A DNA stretch of 25,184 nt from Ectocarpus siliculosus (Eukaryota; Sar; Phaeophyceae; Ectocarpales; Ectocarpaceae): the NCBI GenBank assembly GCA_000310025.1, contig FN649738.1, positions 2,649,504 to 2,674,687 of the forward strand, in the 5' to 3' direction. The notes beneath the pieces were generated by a model. The model was not told the DNA's origin, did no database searches, and saw only the letters and a program-made list of their open reading frames with translations. The translations under genes and the position numbers were made by a program. Positions 21,081 through 25,184 of the stretch are shown here, piece after piece. Within the stretch, counting starts at the first letter, position 1. Each line of letters starts with the position of its first letter.

Positions 21081-23377
21081 CAGGCCAACTGCTGCTGTGT
21101 GAGTCAAATCAAGATCGGTCGACTCGTCCAATCCAAGTGTCATCTTAGCGGCACCGGCGAATCGCGCGGACGGTAACGGAAGCGGTGCAACTACCAAAAT
21201 AGGGTCACGCAAACCCAAACCAGTCGTACAGCACGTGGTTGCAGCCAGCACTCCGCGTGTCAGATTAGACAGAAACGCTCGATGAGCAAACAGAGCCAGG
21301 CACACTGTTACAGGACCATCTCGCATTCCAGCCAGCTCTCTATGGCAGATGACGGAGCACATATCAGAGCGCGGGGAGAACGGGATAAACTGCCTGTGTA
21401 TCAAAATGTTCGCGTTTGTGGTCGTGGCCGACATCGGCAGCGGAGTCCACGGCCCCATACACACGTTCTGGTGAACGTGGAAATTCTCGACAACATGAAA
21501 CAAAGTACCTACGTACGTATACCACCCACCTCCTCGCATGAAGCGGTGCAACCGCCACCAAGAAAAACGCAAGGGTAAACACGATACACTGGTACGGTTC
21601 AGGTTCCTCCTGCTCTCAAAACCGCAGCGAGAAATCTTCTCGGAATTTCCTCCTCGCACGTAATTTAGCTACACCTTGCTAGCGGAGCCCGTGGGTCTGT
21701 CGTTCCTGTCCACCAGGATGCACTCCTCCGCCATCATGGCCGCCTGCTCCTCGTCCAGCACGCCCAGCTCCTCCGCAAAGGCCCCAGACGCCGCCGCTGT
21801 TGCCGCCCCCGCGGCGGGCGCAGACGTTGGCGCCGAGGCAGCCAAGGCCCGTCCTGCCGCCGTCCGCCGTAGTTGGTGGTGGCGGCGACGGGGGTGCCGA
21901 CACTTCCGGCATGAAGCCAGCGTTGGTGGTGGTTGTGCTGCGGCAAACACGTTGGGGTTCACAAGACGGAAGGTTGGGAGGGATGCGAGCACGTCGCGAC
22001 CTCATCGCTACTATTCACGGCAGAACACAGGGGGGAAATGGAAAGAGAGCGCCAAGGACCCGGAGGCGTGGTACAACAAGGTCGAGGACGGGGCGGCATG
22101 GTTCATGAGGAAATGGCACAGACAGGAGGCGGAAGCGTCCGCGAAGCGTCAGCGCGCGAGGGAAGCAGAAGCAGGGAGTACGGCTATCTCGGGACCGAAG
22201 AGAAAGAGAGTCGGGGAAGCGGCGGTGGGGGGGAAGAAACGGCGACCGGGTGCTGCTGCTGTAGAAGCGAGTAGGGCGGCCGAGGCAGTACTTGTGGCGA
22301 ACTATGTACCCGGCTGATATTGTTGCGCCCTGTTCCCCTGCATGCTGCTGTATGCTATTCTCCTGTATGTCCTTTGCATTGCCTAAGGCCTCAGTGCTGT
22401 GCTTCTTTTTTTCATGTCCTCCCTGCCTACTCTGCCTTGTTGGGTACCTTGATCTCCCTTTTGCCGTTATTTTTGCTTTTATATAGATGGCTGTCTGCCC
22501 ATCTGCCGCCTCTTTGTTCTATTGCCTCCATTACTCCCATGCCCTGGTGCGTAATGCCTGATGCTGGTACGGTACCCTTTGATTTTTTAGGCGGGTGTGG
22601 GAAGCGCTCCTTTTTCCCTTTTTTTTTGTTTTGTTTTATTTTGATCGGTTTCCTAGGGCTCCTTTTCTCGACCGGTCGGTGCGGTAGCTGTTCTTTTCTT
22701 CCTATCATTTTGTTGTCCCACGGCGTCGTATGTGCCGGGTTTTGCGACCACGGGCTCCCCATTTTTTGTGGACTTTAGAGCTAATGTGAGAGAAACAACA
22801 CCAAAAACATTTTGTGCGTTGTCGTTCGAAAGATGGAGCGGCGAGAGAGAGGGAAGGTGGTTGGGTAGGTGTTTCTGTCTCCCTACATCGTTATAAGCAC
22901 ACATGGAATATTTTCATGTGTTTTTGCCGCCAGGAGAATACCTAGATTTCGGAGGGAATGCGTACAGATTTAGCAGCTGAGATTTAGTGTACTTGTGACA
23001 CCACACGGCGGTCGCACTGCTAAATGGCCACATGGCGTGCATGTAGTCTCGGGTCTCGGGTACATATCGATCACATGCGAGTAACAGCAGTGCACATACA
23101 ACGACACAGGGCAGGCGAAACGAGGGCGACAGGTCTACTGAGTCAAGAGGGACTGAGGCACTCCTATTCTCGCAGAACATGCAAGCAAATCGTGCTCCTC
23201 CTACCTATACCAAGCAGTACCTCGTGTTGTCGGGGATCTCGCATGTTGCTGTTGGCGGATTCCTACCGCTGAGGCTGACTGCGGCCCAGGTCCGAAGAAG
23301 GCTGTTGCTGGACACGCAGCCCCCGCCAGCAGAAGCACTGCCAGAAGGCTAGCAGGTGAGGTCCACGAGAATGCCAT
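18725..23377 (-). CDS. IDI: Isopentenyl-diphosphate delta-isomerase type I, plastid-targeted, 6 exons, 327 aa
   Basis: Interconverts isopentenyl and dimethylallyl diphosphate. Exons: 23377-23221, 21853-21675, 20980-20835, 20272-20089, 19566-19465, 18940-18725, with all phases agreeing. Exon 1 encodes a signal peptide ([17 protein letters not shown]) and then Phe27-Phe28, the ochrophyte plastid-import motif. Residues 54-90 are Ala-rich linker. The Nudix-fold enzyme follows: [33 protein letters not shown] with catalytic Cys160 and metal ligand His162, WGEHEIDY with Glu235/Glu237, and TPW285. By comparison with E. coli IDI, His116 and His125 are likely metal ligands. The junction NPNE|VSDAEF uses a GC donor (GAG|GCAAGC). 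It gives a gap-free alignment to the human enzyme as I remember it, whereas later GT donors would insert residues. The link from exon 1 across a 1.37-kb intron rests on phase and targeting logic (about 0.6). Exons 2-6 are near certain. Confidence 0.93.
19005..19048 (+). repeat. Dispersed 40-bp repeat, copy 1 (IDI intron 5)
   Basis: TTCGCCAGGATAGTTA, GCTTGGTTTCA and GGGTTACG occur here in the same order and spacing as at 20589-20627 in intron 3 of the same gene. This copy carries a 3-bp insertion and some substitutions. Confidence 0.65.
19630..20018. repeat. Five-copy 81-bp minisatellite in IDI intron 4
   Basis: Units start at 19630, 19711, 19792, 19873 and 19955. Each begins (G/A)TGAGCTTGACCAAGGAAC and continues ACAGGTTGACATCATCCAGA. 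The period is 81, 81, 81 and 82 bp; copy 4 lacks several bases after GTGAGC and copy 5 is cut short. Because 81 is a multiple of three, the minus strand stays open over several units. The resulting ORF runs into the downstream IDI exon but is best read as a by-product. Confidence 0.95.
20342..20529 (+). repeat. Dispersed intronic repeat, copy 2 (IDI intron 3)
   Basis: This is the longer partner of 114-212: TAGACCATTGAC (20342-20353), CTCACCGGACC (about 20393) and the 50-bp GACCGATC...AAAGGTG block (20479-20529). See copy 1. Confidence 0.5.
20589..20627 (+). repeat. Dispersed 40-bp repeat, copy 2 (IDI intron 3)
   Basis: Partner of 19005-19048. It runs directly into the telomere-like repeats at 20635. 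Confidence 0.65.
20635..20690 (+). repeat. Interstitial telomere-like TTAGGGG repeats
   Basis: TAGGGGTTAGGGGTTAGGGG is followed by degenerate TTAGG-type units (GGATTAGGTTAGGG). It is far from any chromosome end, being inside an IDI intron. It may come from break repair or an insertion. Confidence 0.7.
20710..20800. mobile_element. 91-bp Tc1/mariner-like mini-element, TA duplication
   Basis: The left end is CAGTGGCGGCTGCGGTTTACGAGA and the right end reads CAGTGGCGGCTACGGTTTAAGAGA on the other strand, a 24-bp inverted repeat with two mismatches. It is flanked by TA on each side (20708-20709, 20801-20802). TA plus a CAGT end is typical of Tc1/mariner elements. Only about 43 bp separates the repeats, so it is a non-autonomous relic. 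It begins 32 bp inside IDI intron 3, next to the exon 3 donor. Confidence 0.88.
21038..21078. repeat. (GA)n microsatellite in IDI intron 2
   Basis: About 20 GA units, which read as (TC)n on the transcribed strand. They lie about 60 bp upstream of the exon 3 acceptor at 20981. Confidence 0.95.
22022..22317 (+). pseudogene. Antisense coding remnant, probably from a mobile element
   Basis: The plus strand reads as convincing protein for about 96 codons to a TGA at 22315. It has [20 protein letters not shown], then [20 protein letters not shown], then two basic clusters ([14 protein letters not shown]) like nuclear-localisation signals. The reading frame continues upstream only into sequence antisense to IDI exon 2, so its own 5' part is missing. 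It sits inside IDI intron 1 in the opposite orientation. A 5'-truncated retroelement or a relic of a nuclear DNA-binding protein are both possible. The family was not recognised. Confidence 0.45.
22318..22790 (+). other. T-rich tail following the antisense remnant
   Basis: Pyrimidine-rich plus-strand sequence with T runs at 22404, 22618 and elsewhere, following directly on the stop at 22317. It looks like a 3' untranslated region or the 3' end of an inserted element. Neither target duplication nor poly(A) tail was found. It differs clearly in composition from the flanking intron sequence. Confidence 0.35.
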
Positions 23378-23658
23378 CCTTCCCCTCTGTGTTCCCCTTC
23401 TCTTGCACATGCACGGAGGTGCCGCCGACTGCGACTCCTGTGTTGCTGTCCGAAGGGGTCGCACACAGCGTATGGGGGATATCTCTGTGTACCATGATAC
23501 AGCGGTGCCCCTCCGGGGGGGGCGACTGCATGTGTGATGTGTCTTTGTGTCATCATCATCTCCTACTACTGCCGTGGGGGGTTAGTCCTTGGTCCCAGAC
23601 GCACAATGGGGTGGAAGCCTGTGCCGAGGACGGCCACACCGTTGAGGAGATGGTCGAG

Positions 23659-24649
23659 CTACAGCTCTTCAGCGATTCTGGTTCTCCTGGTCGCCCTCTC
23701 CTCGGCGATCCAGGCAGCAAGAGCTAGCACCGCGGCTGCCGCCACCACCACCGCGTTTGTGGGCAGCAGCTGCGGCAACGGCGCGTTGGTATCGCGCTCG
23801 GCAAAGCCATCCCGTGCTGCTTCTTGGACGAGGAGACCAGGTGAGGGACCATGTGGTGGCGGTGAGTAGAGGGGGGTGCAATACGAAACAAGGGCGTGCG
23901 TGTTGCATGTTGCGGCGGCATGATGCGGCGGGTTTGCTGTGCGCGTCCGTCTCTCTCTGGCTGCTGAGGCCCCAGCAGCAATCCACAGCGCTCGCTGCCA
24001 GCCCACCTGGCGACAACGCCGAAGAGTTGTCGTGGTATTTGTTCCACCCACCTTGCTGCTTTTCGTCGGGGTGGCTCTCAAAATACTTGTACATGTCCCA
24101 GGTTGAAGCATGGTAAAATATGCTGCTCTGTGCGTATCTGGCATGTTTGCCCACAGAGCGTCGATCCTTGTGGACCGTGTTGCACCATCACACCATCACA
24201 CATCCAACGTTTCCAAACGTTGACGCGGGTGACACCCTGTGCTGTACCCGTCCCTATTGGCAGAGGTACTTCACGTGGTGGTAAATGACCTTTTCGGAAT
24301 CTGTCCCCGGTTTACATGCGTCAATATGTTCCTGTTTTTTCGACTAACGGGTGCCAACACGTTGGTATAGACCGGAGCTCTTGTTTGTACTGGTACATTG
24401 TACATGCAACCAAGGGTCAACGCGAAAACTTCCTGACACATGGGCCACCCCCCCCCCCCCCTCCGGAGGGGGAAGAATTTCGAAAAATCACCATGAATCG
24501 TCGAAAATTTACCATGAGGTTGCAGTATAGATGGATGGCAAACGTGCCTCACTCTGGTTATTAACCGTTCTGCATCTACATCGTCGTCATCGATTCCGGC
24601 CCACACTCACCCAGCCGTGCTGCTGCAGGAACACGCGGAAACAAGCAGC
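23659..24649 (-). CDS. Unknown protein with C-terminal membrane anchor, 3' exons only
   Basis: Not recognised. The last exon (23822-23659) and the one before (24127-24007) join in phase via CCAG|GTGGGC and TCCAAG. They give SSIFYHASTWDMYKYFESHP, then DEKQQGGWNKYHDNSSALSP, then a polar linker, a hydrophobic helix (NAVVVAAAAVLALAAW) and a basic tail (RATRRTRIAEEL) before TAG. A further exon (24649-24611, FRVFLQQHGW, donor GTGAGT) fits in phase but its acceptor is uncertain. The start was not found. One helix at the very end with positive charges after it suggests a tail-anchored or single-pass membrane protein. The stop lies 281 bp upstream of the IDI start. An antisense reading with a signal-peptide look also exists; the minus-strand model is preferred for its composition and phase. 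Confidence 0.55.
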
Positions 24650-25184
24650 CTAGTTCGCGTAGCGCCTATATCTACGAAGAAAGTACAGTAGGTAACTACT
24701 TCAAGTCATTAGTACTACGTAGTAGTATCGATCAAAGTTCGAAATCAGTCCAATTCAACTGGAACAAGTAATTGACCAGCTTTCACATTGAAGCACCTGC
24801 CTTCCAAACTTGCCCTTGCCGCCTCCTCTAGCACTGCACAACAGGGAAAATAATCTCGCAAATCTACTCGTAGCCTTGGTCTTCTTGTAGAGTTACGTTT
24901 GACTTGACCAATCGGCCACACGGACGGGCGACTTGTGGGCTATAGCGGCTGCTCCTGGGGTATGCATGCGAAGATTGCGATGATCACCCTGTAGTGTGTG
25001 GGGTGTCTGCCATCTCTCGGGGATCTCCACAGCTCCACAGATCCAGCAGCGCCAGCGGTGATGCACACCGTGCGAGAACGGGACGCCAAAGCACGGACAC
25101 CTCGGCAGAAAACCCGGGTATACATGGGTATATACCCCCCCCCCCGCCCCGAAACGCCCATGGCCCGGCGGAAAAACCCGGGGA
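24650..25184. other. Right-edge sequence, probably intron or upstream exons of the membrane-protein gene
   Basis: A stretch at about 25000-25110 could hold another minus-strand exon (acceptor TTTTCTGCCGAG), but none of the three frames is clearly preferred. The right end has a C run (25136-25145). No RNA gene or repeat pair was recognised. Confidence 0.3.

Noticed and set aside
21675-21992. IDI exon 2 beginning at 21992 as a first exon
   Set aside because: The codon there is GTG, not ATG, and the upstream extension is His/Arg-rich with no targeting features; the acceptor at 21854 phases with the 23377 exon.
21676-22021. Start of the 213-codon plus-strand ORF ending at 22317
   Set aside because: This part is antisense to IDI exon 2 and is Ala-rich only because the sequence is GC-rich; only the portion after about 22022 looks coding.
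23606-23840. Plus-strand exon with hydrophobic start and TTTAFVG, ending in donor CCAG|GTGAGG, resembling a plastid-targeting exon
   Set aside because: It is antisense to the membrane-anchor exon. A follow-on exon can be phased, but its product is Cys/Trp-rich and less protein-like than the minus-strand reading. Kept as the main alternative.

Overview
The window reads as nuclear DNA of a eukaryote with many introns, most likely an ochrophyte (photosynthetic stramenopile), with a brown alga as the best guess. The evidence is that every recognisable gene is split into many short exons with GT-AG (twice GC-AG) introns of about 300-1400 bp. One gene also begins with a signal peptide followed by an Ala-Thr-Ala|Phe-Phe junction, the 'ASAFAP'-type plastid-import motif of algae with red-derived complex plastids. 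The introns and spacers are full of microsatellites, minisatellites and small terminal-inverted-repeat elements. No bacterial operon, rRNA, CRISPR array or ordinary tRNA was seen.

All gene models lie on the minus strand, so transcription runs from high to low coordinates. They were built by reading the minus strand, choosing splice sites, and requiring that reading phase carry across every junction. From right to left: (1) 24649-23659, the 3' part of a gene of unknown function whose product ends in a transmembrane helix and a basic tail. (2) 23377-18725, a six-exon type I isopentenyl-diphosphate isomerase (IDI), apparently plastid-targeted, 327 aa. (3) 17269-8822, a 15-exon gene for a 590-aa coiled-coil protein resembling CCDC177-type proteins. 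(4) 5331-4830, a weakly supported two-exon gene for a 98-aa acidic protein. (5) 1790-253, the first three exons of BRX1, a Brix-domain 60S ribosome-assembly factor that continues past the left edge.

The rest is repeat-rich. Between BRX1 and the small gene (2.4-4.6 kb) lie a run of short hairpins, three ~217-bp copies of one MITE family with TA target duplications, and a ~350-bp fold-back palindrome. At 6.84-7.07 kb there is a long (CAGA)n tract. The IDI introns hold a five-copy 81-bp minisatellite, a 91-bp Tc1/mariner-like mini-element 32 bp inside a splice donor, telomere-like TTAGGGG repeats, and an antisense fragment of what looks like a mobile-element ORF.

The genes do not form a pathway. 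IDI interconverts IPP and DMAPP for isoprenoids, BRX1 acts in the nucleolus, and the coiled-coil protein is probably cytoskeletal or ciliary. No wholly new multi-gene system is evident. The strongest novelties are the MITE cluster, the fold-back element, the two GC-AG introns and the distant targeting exon of IDI.
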